From Candidatus Avelusimicrobium vaccinum (GTDB lineage: Bacteria; Elusimicrobiota; Elusimicrobia; Elusimicrobiales; Elusimicrobiaceae): a DNA stretch of 64,000 nt. Positions 1 through 8,683 of this stretch are shown here, in pieces. Made by a program: the position numbers and the translations under genes. The notes beneath the pieces are model-generated. The model was given only the letters and a program-made list of their open reading frames with translations. It searched no databases and was not told the origin of the DNA. Within the stretch, counting starts at the first letter, position 1. Every line of letters begins with the position of its first letter. Where the stretch lies: contig CADBIY010000002.1 of assembly GCA_902794895.1 (NCBI GenBank), positions 75,660 through 139,659 of the forward strand, written 5' to 3'.

Positions 1-70
1 TTAAACGTTTTGCTTCTTCCTGCGCAATCAAAATAATTTTTTGCGCATTTTCGGTAAATCTTTTAGCCAT
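1..70 (-). CDS. clpC: ClpC-type Clp ATPase, N-terminus only
   Basis: Only the first 23 codons are inside the window; the gene runs off the left edge. The reverse-strand translation starts MAKRFTENAQKIILIAQEEA, which matches the conserved beginning of the ClpC/ClpA N-domain (family pattern FTERAQKVLxLAQEEA). ClpC is a Hsp100 unfoldase that feeds proteins to ClpP. Reading back on the minus strand, a TATAAT box (about 109-116) and a GGAGG run precede the start. The call rests on a short stretch, but the stretch is very characteristic. Confidence 0.82.
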   Translation of the reverse strand, partial: MAKRFTENAQKIILIAQEEAKRL

Positions 71-135
71 AAAAATCCAAAAACCCCTTAATAAACGATT
101 ACCTCCATTATATAAAAATAACACCCGTTTGAGTG

Positions 136-149
136 GCCTATGCATAGGC
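136..149. promoter_or_regulatory. 14-bp perfect palindrome between clpC and kdsC
   Basis: GCCTATGCATAGGC is a perfect inverted repeat. It lies between the divergent clpC and kdsC promoters and 24 nt upstream of the kdsC -10 box, so it is placed like an operator. No regulator can be assigned. Confidence 0.4.
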
Positions 150-170
150 ACGTACACGCAGAAAGGTTTT

Positions 171-179
171 TGGTATAAT
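171..179 (+). promoter_or_regulatory. Extended -10 promoter of the kdsC operon (leaderless)
   Basis: TGGTATAAT is a perfect extended -10 element (TGn plus TATAAT). It ends 7 nt before the kdsC ATG and no Shine-Dalgarno is present, so the transcript should begin at or next to the AUG. Confidence 0.65.
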
Positions 180-186
180 ACTATAT

Positions 187-783
187 ATGGAAAACGCAAA
201 ACAACGAGCCCAAAAAATTAAGGCCATTTTAACAGATGTAGACGGCATTTTAACCGATGGAAAAGTTAATTTCTTCCTCACGCAAGAAGGTAAAATAGAT
301 GAATTTAAATCTTTTCATACACAGGACGGTGTAGCCGCGCTTTTGTGCCGCAAAGCCGGCCTTATTTTAGGAATTATTACCGGCCGCCGACACCCTACTA
401 CCGTCAGACGCGCGGAAATTTTGGGATATACCTATATGTATCAAGGTTTTCTCACCAAACTGGGGCCATTAAACGATATTTTAAAACGTGAAAATTTAAC
501 CGCTGAAGAAGTTGCTTATATCGGCGACGATATTACCGATTTACCGTTACTGAAACAAGTGGGTTTTGCCGCGACGGTAGCCGATGCTGTACCTTCGGTC
601 AAGGCCGCTGCGCATTATATTACCCAACGTAAAGGTGGGCAAGGGGCTTACCGCGAAATTATTGATTTTATTTTAGATGCTCAGGGTAAATTAACTCCGC
701 TTACGGAAAATATGGCCGGGGGCTGGAATTTTGAAAGCAAACCCGAAATGAAAATTGTAACTTCTCAGGAAGGGCTGGCGTAA
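187..783 (+). CDS. kdsC: 3-deoxy-D-manno-octulosonate 8-phosphate phosphatase (KdsC)
   Basis: KdsC removes the phosphate from KDO-8-phosphate, giving the KDO used in the lipopolysaccharide inner core. The 198-residue protein is a HAD-superfamily phosphatase. Motif I DVDGILTDG is at about residues 17-25 (catalytic Asp17 and Asp19), the threonine motif GIITGR at about 62-67, and the acidic motif GDDITDLP at about 113-120. There is no cap domain, as expected for tetrameric KdsC. The tail after residue 165 is longer than in most KdsC proteins. It heads a tight operon with tmk, holB and metG (3-, 2- and 9-nt gaps). It implies a Gram-negative envelope. Confidence 0.9.
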   Translation: MENAKQRAQKIKAILTDVDGILTDGKVNFFLTQEGKIDEFKSFHTQDGVAALLCRKAGLILGIITGRRHPTTVRRAEILGYTYMYQGFLTKLGPLNDILKRENLTAEEVAYIGDDITDLPLLKQVGFAATVADAVPSVKAAAHYITQRKGGQGAYREIIDFILDAQGKLTPLTENMAGGWNFESKPEMKIVTSQEGLA

Positions 784-786
784 CGC

Positions 787-1404
787 ATGAAAAAAGGCAA
801 ATTTATTGTATTGGAAGGGCCGGACCGTTGCGGCAAATCTACCCAAGCAAAAATGCTGGTCAATCATTTGATTGCACAGGGAAAAGATGTGATTTTAACC
901 CGGGAGCCGGGCGGAACCGATACAGCCGAAAAAATCCGGCAGATTGTTTTGGAACCGGGGTTAGATATACGCCCCATGACGGAACTGCTTTTATACGAAT
1001 CTTCCCGTGCCCAACACACGCAGGAAAAAATTATTCCGGCCTTGGAACAAGGTAAAATTGTCATTTGTGAGCGTTATACCATGTCCACATGTGCCTACCA
1101 AGGCTACGGACGCGGTATTGATTTGAAAATTATTGATACCTTAAACAAAATTGCCACACTGGGCACCACGCCGGATTTAACTCTCGTTTTTTTAATGTCC
1201 GATAAATATTTTATTGAACGCGGCGAATATCTTTTTGATGACCGTTTGGAACAGGAAGACCGCGCCTTCCGCGAAAAAATGCGTAAGGGTTATTTGGAAA
1301 TGCTTACCCGCACTCCCAATGCCTATTTAATTGACGCAGACAAAAATATCCAAATGATTCAAGAAGAAGTTTTATCCTTAATCACAAAACACCGGATTAT
1401 TTAG
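787..1404 (+). CDS. tmk: Thymidylate kinase
   Basis: It phosphorylates dTMP to dTDP with ATP in the cytoplasm, for dTTP synthesis. The P-loop GPDRCGKST is at residues 11-19, the nucleobase-binding segment ERYTMSTCAYQG matches the family DRYxxSxxAYQG, and a LID-like RLEQEDRAF segment follows. At 205 residues the length is typical. It starts 3 nt after the kdsC stop, so it is translationally linked. The usual Asp of the DRY motif is Glu here. Placement directly before holB is a common bacterial arrangement. Confidence 0.95.
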   Translation: MKKGKFIVLEGPDRCGKSTQAKMLVNHLIAQGKDVILTREPGGTDTAEKIRQIVLEPGLDIRPMTELLLYESSRAQHTQEKIIPALEQGKIVICERYTMSTCAYQGYGRGIDLKIIDTLNKIATLGTTPDLTLVFLMSDKYFIERGEYLFDDRLEQEDRAFREKMRKGYLEMLTRTPNAYLIDADKNIQMIQEEVLSLITKHRII

Positions 1405-1406
1405 TT

Positions 1407-2423
1407 ATGCCTTTTGATGCAATTTTAGGGCAATCTAAGGCCCATACTTATTTAAAGATGCTAGCCCGTACCCAGCAGGTTCCGGGGGCGTTTTTATTTT
1501 ACGGGCCGGACGGCGTTGGGAAAGCAAAAACGGCGCTGGAATTTGCCAAAGCGCTGAATTGCCAAGATCCGTTGTCCCGCCAACAAGGAGATAGTTGCGG
1601 GGTGTGCGCCTCCTGCAAAGCCATTGAACAAGGTACGCATCCGGATGTTACGTTTGCTGACTTTATTTATCAAGCGCGGTTAGAAGTAAAAAAAGATTTT
1701 TCCAGCAAAGGATACCAAGAAGAATTGGAAAAAGAAATTGCCAAGCAACAGCATATTAACGTAGACACGATTCGTGAAATTACGGCGAAATCCCAACAAA
1801 AACCGGTAGGGACCGGTTGGAAAGTGCTGATTATTGACCAAGCCCAAACCATGCAAACAGCCGCCGCAAATGCGCTACTCAAATTTATTGAAGAACCGCC
1901 GCAAAAAACGGTTTGGATTTTAATTACCAATAAACGAACGGCTATGCTTAAAACCATTTTATCGCGTTGCCAACCGCTCGGCTTTGCCCCTTTGCAGGAT
2001 CAGCAAGTGCTGCAGATTTTACAACAGACCGATACCCCCGTTGAATATCCGGATTTATGTGCCCGGTACAGCGGAGGGTCGGTTTCGGGCGCATTAAAGG
2101 CCGATCAAGCATTAACCCTTTTATCGGCGGCTGAATTTGGCCCAAACGGGGCAGATGCCGCCGGGCCGAGTGCCGTCTCGGCAGGACTTTCCCGCACGCT
2201 TGTTTCATCCCGGCAGGAAGCCGGTGCGATTCTGGATGTATTAACACAAGCCCTACATCATGCTTGGCTCAATGCCACAACTGATACGCACAAACAACAA
2301 TACCAGCAAACGTTGATACGATTTCAAAATTATAAACGCAGTCTCACGCGCAATGTTTCCCCGGCTTTAGTAGTTGAAACAGCGCTAATGAGTTTGGACG
2401 GCTTAAAGGTGTCCGTTTTTTAG
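1407..2423 (+). CDS. holB: DNA polymerase III clamp-loader delta-prime subunit
   Basis: Delta-prime is the structural, non-hydrolysing subunit of the clamp loader that opens the sliding clamp. In the 338-residue protein the P-loop is degenerate (GPDGVGKAKTA, about residues 33-43, with Ala in place of the usual Thr/Ser after GK), and the Walker B position reads DQAQ. Both fit an ATPase-inactive delta-prime. Four cysteines (C52, C64, C67, C70, including CGVCASC) form the zinc module of the family. An SRC motif (LSRCQP) lies near residue 187. DnaX-like gamma/tau is the alternative, but the weak P-loop, the length and the position after tmk favour HolB. Confidence 0.88.
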   Translation: MPFDAILGQSKAHTYLKMLARTQQVPGAFLFYGPDGVGKAKTALEFAKALNCQDPLSRQQGDSCGVCASCKAIEQGTHPDVTFADFIYQARLEVKKDFSSKGYQEELEKEIAKQQHINVDTIREITAKSQQKPVGTGWKVLIIDQAQTMQTAAANALLKFIEEPPQKTVWILITNKRTAMLKTILSRCQPLGFAPLQDQQVLQILQQTDTPVEYPDLCARYSGGSVSGALKADQALTLLSAAEFGPNGADAAGPSAVSAGLSRTLVSSRQEAGAILDVLTQALHHAWLNATTDTHKQQYQQTLIRFQNYKRSLTRNVSPALVVETALMSLDGLKVSVF

Positions 2424-2432
2424 GAGATTAAC

Positions 2433-3941
2433 ATGAGCAAAAAATTCTATATTACCACCCCTATTTATTACGTAAATTCCGTACCGCATATTGGGCATGC
2501 GTATACGACCATTGCACTAGATATTTTAGCCCGCTACAAACGCCAACAAGGTTTTGACGTTCGGTTTTTAACCGGCACGGATGAACACGGGGCAAATATT
2601 GAAAAATCTGCTGCGGCTAAAGGCGTATCCCCCAAAGCGTGGACAGACGAAGTTTCCGCTAAATATAAAGAAATGTGGAAAACGCTCAACATCTCCTATG
2701 ATGATTTTATCCGCACCACAGATGCCAAGCACGAACATGTCGTGCAAGCCATTTTTGAAAAACTACTCAAAAGCGGCGATATTTATTTAGGTTCTTATTC
2801 GGGCAAATATTGCTTATCGTGCGAGCAATACTATAACGAAAGTGAAATTTTGGAAGGCAACCTTTGTCCGATACACAAAAAACCTTTAACCGAAGTACAC
2901 GAAGAAACGTACTTCTTTAAACTCTCGCGCTACGAAAAGCCGCTCCTTAAATTTTATGAGGAAAACCCGGAATTTTTAAGTCCCAAATACCGCGCAAACG
3001 AAATCATCAATTTTGTCAAAAGCGGTCTGCAAGATTTGTCCGTTACACGCACGAAAGTCGCGTGGGGCATTCCGGTTCCCAGCAACCCCAAACACACGAT
3101 TTACGTATGGTTTGATGCGCTCATCAACTATATTTCCGCCGCCGGAGTGGGCACTCTTTTATGTGAAGATAAAGCCGAACACGAAGCGCAATTAAAACAA
3201 ATCCGCGCTGAAAAATTTGACGATTTATGGCCGGCGGATTTACACATGGTCGGCAAGGAAATTTTCCGCTTTCACTCGGTCATTTGGCCGGCGGTATTGA
3301 TGGCCTTAAATTTGCCGCTACCCAAAAAAGTGTTTGCACACGGTTGGTGGACGGTAGAAGGTGAAAAAATGTCCAAATCGCGCGGCAACATTGTCGATCC
3401 GGCTGAAGTAGCCGCTAAATACGGCGTGGACCCGGTACGCGCGTTTTTGTTCCGCGAAGTTCCCTTTGGGCAAGACGGCGATTTTTCTATGGAAAGTTTT
3501 AAAAACCGCTATAATTCCGATTTGGCTAACAACATTGGAAACTTACTATCGCGCACGCTTAATATGGCGGCCAAAAATATCGGAGAATTACCGGAAAAAA
3601 TAGAAGGCAATTATCCGCTGCTGGCGAAATCGGCCGAAGTGGAAAAAGCGATTGACAATGCCTATAATGAATTGGCGTTTGATAAAGTACTGGAACATAT
3701 TTACGGGTACGCAAGCGAACTGAATAAATTAGTCAATGACACGAAACCGTGGGAACTTGCCAAAACGGACCCGGCAAAAGCCAACGAAATTTTACTTGAA
3801 CTGGTAGCGTGTCTGCGCAAAGTAGCGTTATGGCTGGAACCGTTTATGCCGACGGTTGCCCAAGAAATGCAAAAGCGTCTGCAAGCCGGAAAGATTGAAA
3901 AATATCCGCCGCTTTTTCCGCGGCTGGAAGAAAAGAAATAA
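2433..3941 (+). CDS. metG: Methionyl-tRNA synthetase
   Basis: It charges tRNA-Met with methionine. The 502-residue class I synthetase has the HIGH box in PHIGHAYTT (about residues 18-25), the KMSKS loop in GEKMSKSRGN (near residue 310) and a zinc knuckle with CLSC followed by C-x2-H. It lacks the C-terminal EMAP/Arc1p-like dimerisation domain of E. coli MetG, so it is the short form. AGGAGATTAAC supplies a ribosome-binding site before the ATG. It is the last gene of the kdsC operon and is closed by a strong hairpin at 3948-3974. Confidence 0.96.
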   Translation: MSKKFYITTPIYYVNSVPHIGHAYTTIALDILARYKRQQGFDVRFLTGTDEHGANIEKSAAAKGVSPKAWTDEVSAKYKEMWKTLNISYDDFIRTTDAKHEHVVQAIFEKLLKSGDIYLGSYSGKYCLSCEQYYNESEILEGNLCPIHKKPLTEVHEETYFFKLSRYEKPLLKFYEENPEFLSPKYRANEIINFVKSGLQDLSVTRTKVAWGIPVPSNPKHTIYVWFDALINYISAAGVGTLLCEDKAEHEAQLKQIRAEKFDDLWPADLHMVGKEIFRFHSVIWPAVLMALNLPLPKKVFAHGWWTVEGEKMSKSRGNIVDPAEVAAKYGVDPVRAFLFREVPFGQDGDFSMESFKNRYNSDLANNIGNLLSRTLNMAAKNIGELPEKIEGNYPLLAKSAEVEKAIDNAYNELAFDKVLEHIYGYASELNKLVNDTKPWELAKTDPAKANEILLELVACLRKVALWLEPFMPTVAQEMQKRLQAGKIEKYPPLFPRLEEKK

Positions 3942-3947
3942 AATATT

Positions 3948-3974
3948 AAAAGGCTTCCGCAAGGAAGCCTTTTC
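3948..3974. terminator. Bidirectional terminator between metG and recG
   Basis: An 11-bp stem AAAAGGCTTCC / GGAAGCCTTTT closes on a GCAA tetraloop. It carries A- and T-runs on the two sides, so it can end both convergent genes. Confidence 0.9.
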
Positions 3975-3977
3975 TAG

Positions 3978-6074
3978 TTAACTTAAATCAATTAAGTGCC
4001 AGTTTTGTTGGTAAAGTTCCCTCAGTTTCCGCCGGAAAAGTGCGTGTTCGGGCTGGGTAAGTTCCGGGTCTGCGCTTAATAATTCATCGCGGTCCTCAAT
4101 GGCCTGATACAAAATATCTTTATCTTTAAAAATATCCCCGGCCTTAAATTCCAGTTCCCCGCTTTGGCGCGTGCCCAAAATTTCCCCCGGCCCGCGCAGT
4201 TGCATATCGCGCTCGCCAATTTTAAAGCCGTCGCGCGTGGAGCAAATAATATCCACCCGTTCTTTGGCTACACTGCCCGCGTGCTGGGGCACTAACACAC
4301 AATAACTTTCATGCGATCCACGACCGACGCGTCCGCGCAACTGGTGCAAACTGGCTAGTCCAAACCGCTCGGCATTTTCAATCACCATCACCGTCGCATT
4401 GGGCACATCAATACCTACTTCTATAACAGGTGTAGCAACTAAAATATCCGTATGATGCACAGCGAAATCTGCCATTATATTTTCTTTTTCTGCTTGATTC
4501 ATTTGCCCGTGTAGCATGGCTAAACGGAACTGAGGAAATACTTTTTTTAATTTTTCAAATTCTTCCGTTACCGCCTTGGCAGAAACTTTTTCACTTTCTT
4601 CAATCAGCGGAAACACGATATAGGCCTGCCGCCCGTTTTGCACTTCCCGGCGCACCAAATCATAGGCGAGTTTAGAAGTGGCTGTTTCCGTTTGAATCGG
4701 CTGACGGCCCGGGGGTAATTCGTTTAAAGTGGATACTTCCAAATCGCCGTAGAATGCCAGCGCGAGCGTGCGCGGAATGGGGGTGGCCGTCATAGTCAGT
4801 AAATCCAATTTAGAAGTTTTTTCTTTGAGTTTACTGCGTTGTTTTACACCGAAGCGGTGCTGTTCGTCAATGACCGCTAAACGCAACTCCTTAAATTTTA
4901 CGTCATCTTGAATGACCGAATGCGTCCCCACCAAAATGTGTATCTTTCCTTCCGCCAGTTCCTTGAGAATTTTTTTCTTGGCCGCGGCTTTCGTGCTGGA
5001 AGTTAACACCGCTACATTGACGGGTAAATCTTTTAAAATACGCTTAAAGGTTAAAAAATGTTGCTCGGCTAAAATTTCCGTCGGGGCCATTAAAGCGGCT
5101 TGATAACCGTTTTCAACCGCCAGGAGCATAGCACACAACGCCACCACGGTTTTGCCCGAGCCCACATCCCCCTGTAAAAGCCGGTTCATAGGGCGGACAG
5201 AACACAAATCGTTAAAAATTTCATTGATTACTTTTTTTTGACTATTTGTAAAATTAAATCCTAACTGTTCGCGAAACGGAGTAAGTAAATTTTTTTTGAT
5301 TTCATAATGATAATCTTTGGCTAAAATTTTTGTTTGCGTGCGTTTAATTCCCCACGCAGTAGCCAACAGTAAAAATTCCTCGTAAGCAAGGCGACGGCGC
5401 GCACTATCTAATTCGGCTTGCGAATTCGGAAAATGAATGGCTTTTAAGGCCTGCGGCGCACTTAATAATTTCCGTTTTGTAAGTAGCGAGGGGGGCAAAA
5501 TTTCCGGCTCACTGCTTAATGAATCGGTTTGCAAGGCCTCGTGCATAAACAAACGAAATTGCTTGTTGGTAAGCCCCTCTGTCAGCGCGTAAATGGGTGT
5601 AAGGCGCCCGGCGTGCAGTTGGGTTAACACGTCCTCTACCGCGTACGCTTCTTCCACGGTTACTTTATTGCCGAAAAAATTATTTTTGTTTTCCCGCCGG
5701 CCGATTACCCACACTTCATTATTAATATGAAAATCTTTTTTCAGCGCGCCGAACGGGTCAAATCGAAAGCCGCGATACATCCGTTTTTTAAACCAGGTAC
5801 ACTCTATTTGGTTTCCTTTTTCATCTTCCAAAAATGCCTTAAAAATAAGCACACTGCGGGCGGGAATTTCCTGTGTGCGCAGTACGCGGCCTTTAAAAAC
5901 TACTAAACTATCCGAATTATATTCATTGGGGGTAGAGCCCAACCGCCGGTCCTGATACGTACGCGGATAATAATGCAGTAAATCTTCCACCGTGGCAATT
6001 CCCAATTTATCAAATAGTTTTGCCTTAGCGGGGCCGATCCCTTTTAAATATTGAATATGAGTTGTGTTGGGCAT
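3978..6074 (-). CDS. recG: ATP-dependent DNA helicase RecG
   Basis: RecG remodels stalled replication forks and Holliday junctions. The protein is 698 residues when started at MPNTTHIQYLKGIG; a longer in-frame start at 6155 would add a hydrophobic stretch foreign to RecG and run into the next gene's leader. It opens with a helix-hairpin-helix-like segment (KGIGPAKAKLF), then the OB-fold wedge domain. The helicase core follows, with QGDVGSGKTVVAL (Walker A), IDEQHRFGVKQR (the DExH box typical of RecG) and RGRVGRG (motif VI). The gene is divergent from the MscS-like gene and convergent with metG. Confidence 0.95.
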   Translation of the reverse strand: MPNTTHIQYLKGIGPAKAKLFDKLGIATVEDLLHYYPRTYQDRRLGSTPNEYNSDSLVVFKGRVLRTQEIPARSVLIFKAFLEDEKGNQIECTWFKKRMYRGFRFDPFGALKKDFHINNEVWVIGRRENKNNFFGNKVTVEEAYAVEDVLTQLHAGRLTPIYALTEGLTNKQFRLFMHEALQTDSLSSEPEILPPSLLTKRKLLSAPQALKAIHFPNSQAELDSARRRLAYEEFLLLATAWGIKRTQTKILAKDYHYEIKKNLLTPFREQLGFNFTNSQKKVINEIFNDLCSVRPMNRLLQGDVGSGKTVVALCAMLLAVENGYQAALMAPTEILAEQHFLTFKRILKDLPVNVAVLTSSTKAAAKKKILKELAEGKIHILVGTHSVIQDDVKFKELRLAVIDEQHRFGVKQRSKLKEKTSKLDLLTMTATPIPRTLALAFYGDLEVSTLNELPPGRQPIQTETATSKLAYDLVRREVQNGRQAYIVFPLIEESEKVSAKAVTEEFEKLKKVFPQFRLAMLHGQMNQAEKENIMADFAVHHTDILVATPVIEVGIDVPNATVMVIENAERFGLASLHQLRGRVGRGSHESYCVLVPQHAGSVAKERVDIICSTRDGFKIGERDMQLRGPGEILGTRQSGELEFKAGDIFKDKDILYQAIEDRDELLSADPELTQPEHALFRRKLRELYQQNWHLIDLS

Positions 6075-6133
6075 AAGGTCTACTTTTATTTTACCAATAA
6101 ATGGTACAATTAGAAAAAAGGAGGCAACCAAAA

Positions 6134-6814
6134 ATGAATTTAGAAACAATTTCACAACAGATCAGTACCCACTTTTTGCAGTTGGGTCAAAACAGTTTAA
6201 AAGTATTGGGTTCTCTTTTAATTGCTGTTTTAATTTTAGTATTGGGATTATATATTTCCCGTTGGGTAGGATCTTTTACCAAAAAATTTCTGGGGAAAAT
6301 TGGCTTTGACAACAAAACTTCCAAATTGGGTATTAACGAATTATGCGTACGCTTTGGGTTAGGCAAATCCCCCACCTATATTATTGCATTTGTGCTGGCG
6401 TGGGCGGTAATTTTCTATTCCATTGTACTGGCAGCAGAGGCCTTGCATTTAATAGTGATCCGCAATTTGTTCACCCGGTTTTTGGAATTTATTCCTACGG
6501 CATTTGTATCGCTACTTATTTTGTTTGCCGGCTTACTGCTTGGTAAATTGGTGGGAAACATTATCGATAACTCCGCGAAAGCCAATAATTTAAAAGGCGG
6601 ATTCTTTATTTCCCGCATAGTGAACGCGTTTATCGTATTTTTCTGTACATTAGTAGCGATAGAAAATTTAGGATTTGCCAACTACCTGGTTAATAACGTG
6701 GTAATTATTGTACTGGCTTCCCTGGGGCTCGCGTTTGCGATTGGAGTAGGCTTGGGATCCAAAACTATTATTGAAGAATTCTTACGCGAGTTATTTAAAA
6801 AGGAAGAAAAATAA
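6134..6814 (+). CDS. Small membrane protein with conserved TM helices (MscS-like)
   Basis: This 226-residue integral membrane protein has about four or five hydrophobic segments. It ends with a glycine-rich helix (LASLGLAFAIGVGLGSKTII) that resembles the pore-lining helix of mechanosensitive channels and the 'conserved TM helix' family. It lacks the cytoplasmic beta domain of a full MscS, so channel activity is only a possibility. The start was placed at MNLETISQQ because AAAGGAGG lies just before it; an upstream in-frame ATG at 6101 has no such site. A TACAAT box at about 6095-6100 is a plausible -10. Confidence 0.7.
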   Translation: MNLETISQQISTHFLQLGQNSLKVLGSLLIAVLILVLGLYISRWVGSFTKKFLGKIGFDNKTSKLGINELCVRFGLGKSPTYIIAFVLAWAVIFYSIVLAAEALHLIVIRNLFTRFLEFIPTAFVSLLILFAGLLLGKLVGNIIDNSAKANNLKGGFFISRIVNAFIVFFCTLVAIENLGFANYLVNNVVIIVLASLGLAFAIGVGLGSKTIIEEFLRELFKKEEK

Positions 6815-6829
6815 TTTAGTTTTCCACTA

Positions 6830-6860
6830 AAAACCCCCGGCCTAATGACCGGGGGTTTTT
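6830..6860. terminator. Terminator between the MscS-like gene and rpsT
   Basis: AAAACCCCCGG pairs with CCGGGGGTTTT around an 8-nt loop and is followed by T residues. It serves both converging genes. Confidence 0.88.
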
Positions 6861-6873
6861 CAGTTATAAAAAC

Positions 6874-7152
6874 TTATTTGGAAGCCTTGTTAGCGGCTTT
6901 TGCCAAGCGAGATTTCTTGCGGGCTGCTGTTTTCCAGTGAATTACTTTCTTTTTAGCGGCCTTGTCAATGCAAGATTCGGCTTTTTTCAAGTCTTCTTTG
7001 AGCGTGGCGGCTTTCGCTTTGGCGGAAGCGTTCACAGTTTTGGTGGCCAAGCGGATCTTTTTGGTTAAGCCTTTATTGGCGGAAGTCCGTTTTTCGGCTT
7101 GGCGTTGCGCTTTGATGGCGCTTGTATGTCTACCAGTTTTTAATTTTGCCAT
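6874..7152 (-). CDS. rpsT: 30S ribosomal protein S20
   Basis: S20 is a primary-binding protein of the small ribosomal subunit that contacts 16S rRNA. The 92-residue, Lys/Ala-rich helical protein starts MAKLKTGRHTSAIKAQRQAE and keeps the family pattern of alternating basic helices. It is monocistronic: its own promoter is at 7192-7221 and a shared terminator lies at 6830-6860. AGAGGAATAA precedes the start codon. Confidence 0.93.
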   Translation of the reverse strand: MAKLKTGRHTSAIKAQRQAEKRTSANKGLTKKIRLATKTVNASAKAKAATLKEDLKKAESCIDKAAKKKVIHWKTAARKKSRLAKAANKASK

Positions 7153-7191
7153 TTAATTTATTCCTCTATATAGAAAAATCGGGTTATTCTT

Positions 7192-7221
7192 ATTTTATCT
7201 TATTGTGAGGGGAACGGTCAA
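7192..7221 (-). promoter_or_regulatory. rpsT promoter
   Basis: On the minus strand TTGACC (-35, 7221-7216) is followed after 18 nt by TAAAAT (-10, 7197-7192). This is a normal housekeeping promoter with a leader of about 35 nt and a ribosome-binding site. Confidence 0.7.
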
Positions 7222-7244
7222 CCATTTTTTGTATAGTTGCGAAA

Positions 7245-7253
7245 TGCTACAAT
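7245..7253 (+). promoter_or_regulatory. Extended -10 promoter of uvrC (leaderless)
   Basis: TGCTACAAT ends 6 nt before the uvrC ATG. No Shine-Dalgarno fits in the remaining space, so transcription and translation should start at nearly the same base. Confidence 0.6.
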
Positions 7254-7259
7254 AACTGT

Positions 7260-8633
7260 ATGGATCCCCGTATTGATATTTTACCAAATAAACCCGGCGT
7301 GTATATCATGCGCGACCGCGTGGGGACCATTATTTATGTGGGCAAGGCCAAAAATTTATCCGACCGCGTAAAACAATATTTCCAAGAATCAAACCTATAT
7401 TCACGCGGCTGGAAACTTCCTTCGCTACTACCCCTGATTGCCAAAATTGATTACGTTACATGCGCCAGCGAGCGCGATGCATTGGTGCTGGAAGAAAAAC
7501 TCATCAAACAATACCAACCGTTTTTTAATTCCATGGGTAAAGACGGGAAAAGTTATCCCTATTTAAAACTGACTATGGGCGAAGATTATCCGCGTTTACA
7601 TATTACGCGCCGCGTGGTAAAAGGGAAAGACCTCTACTACGGGCCGTATCCTAAATCCAGCATTGTTAAAAGTTTGATGCGGTTTTTATGGAAGAGCAAA
7701 TATGCGCCTTTACGCCCGTGCAAATGGAGTTTTTCGCGCGAAAAAGAATTAGCCGCCCAAAAAATCAACACCTGTATTTATTACCACACCGGCCAATGCC
7801 CGTCCCCGTGCGCGGGCAAAATTTCGTATGAAGATTACCGCCAAAATGCCCAGCGTATGGCTGATTTTTTAGACGGCAATTTTGGAACCGTAGCTGAAAA
7901 AATTACTGCGCTTATGCAAGCGTGTTCCGCAAAAATGGAATATGAACAAGCCGCCGTTTACCGCAACTTTTTGCAAGCCATGCAACACATGCAAGAGCGT
8001 GTGCTGGTAGGACGTTTTAAGGACGAACAAATCACCACCGCCATGCAAAATACCGATAAACTAAAACGCTTGGCCGAAGTCATTGGCATGCACAAACTGC
8101 CGGCACACATTGAAGCATTTGATAACTCCCATTTATTCGGACGCGAAGCAGTGGGCTGTATGGTGTGCTACATTAACGGCGAAAAAAACCACGAACATTA
8201 CCGACGCTTTAAAATCCGCTCCAAACTGCCGGAACGCGGCGGAAGCGATTTTACCATGATGGAAGAGAGTGTTTTCCGCCGATTGCGCCAAATCAAGCGC
8301 GACCCGGCCCAAACGCCCGATTTGATTTTGTTAGACGGCGGCAAAAGCCAGATTACCGCCGCCATGAACGCCTTTGACCGGGCGGGAATTTTTATTCCGT
8401 TTATTGCGCTGGCCGAAACGCACGAAGGGATTTATTTACCCGGTGCGGAAGAAAGTATTAAACTCCCTATCGGAGACCCGGCCTTAAATTTGCTCATGGA
8501 AATCCGCGACGAGGTGCACCGCTTTGCTATTACCTACCACCGCAAATTGCGTAATAAAGCCGAACTGCACGGGCACGAAAAACAGGAAGGCTTATTAGAC
8601 GGCAAAGACCCCGCCGGACGGGACTGCGATTAA
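7260..8633 (+). CDS. uvrC: Compact UvrC-type excinuclease subunit C
   Basis: UvrC makes the two incisions of nucleotide excision repair. The GIY-YIG nuclease is at the N-terminus (GVYIMRDRVGTIIYVGKAKN, about residues 13-32), followed by the cysteine cluster (TCIYYHTGQCPSPC) and the UVR motif that binds UvrB (near residues 215-245). The RNase H-like 3-prime-side nuclease follows with its acidic residues (EAFDNSH, LILLDGGKSQ) and the histidine in RDEVHRFAITYHRK. At 457 residues it is about 140 shorter than usual UvrC. The linker between UVR and RNase H domains is largely absent and the C-terminal tandem helix-hairpin-helix is missing. Other frames after residue 440 do not restore an HhH, so the shortening seems real. 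Confidence 0.88.
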   Translation: MDPRIDILPNKPGVYIMRDRVGTIIYVGKAKNLSDRVKQYFQESNLYSRGWKLPSLLPLIAKIDYVTCASERDALVLEEKLIKQYQPFFNSMGKDGKSYPYLKLTMGEDYPRLHITRRVVKGKDLYYGPYPKSSIVKSLMRFLWKSKYAPLRPCKWSFSREKELAAQKINTCIYYHTGQCPSPCAGKISYEDYRQNAQRMADFLDGNFGTVAEKITALMQACSAKMEYEQAAVYRNFLQAMQHMQERVLVGRFKDEQITTAMQNTDKLKRLAEVIGMHKLPAHIEAFDNSHLFGREAVGCMVCYINGEKNHEHYRRFKIRSKLPERGGSDFTMMEESVFRRLRQIKRDPAQTPDLILLDGGKSQITAAMNAFDRAGIFIPFIALAETHEGIYLPGAEESIKLPIGDPALNLLMEIRDEVHRFAITYHRKLRNKAELHGHEKQEGLLDGKDPAGRDCD

Positions 8634-8683
8634 AAATAAGTAACACTTGATTCGAAATGAATGAACCAATCCACTAATCGTTT

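Noticed and set aside
8634-8683. A frameshift that would restore the UvrC C-terminus
   Set aside because: The other two frames after residue 440 give no helix-hairpin-helix sequence.
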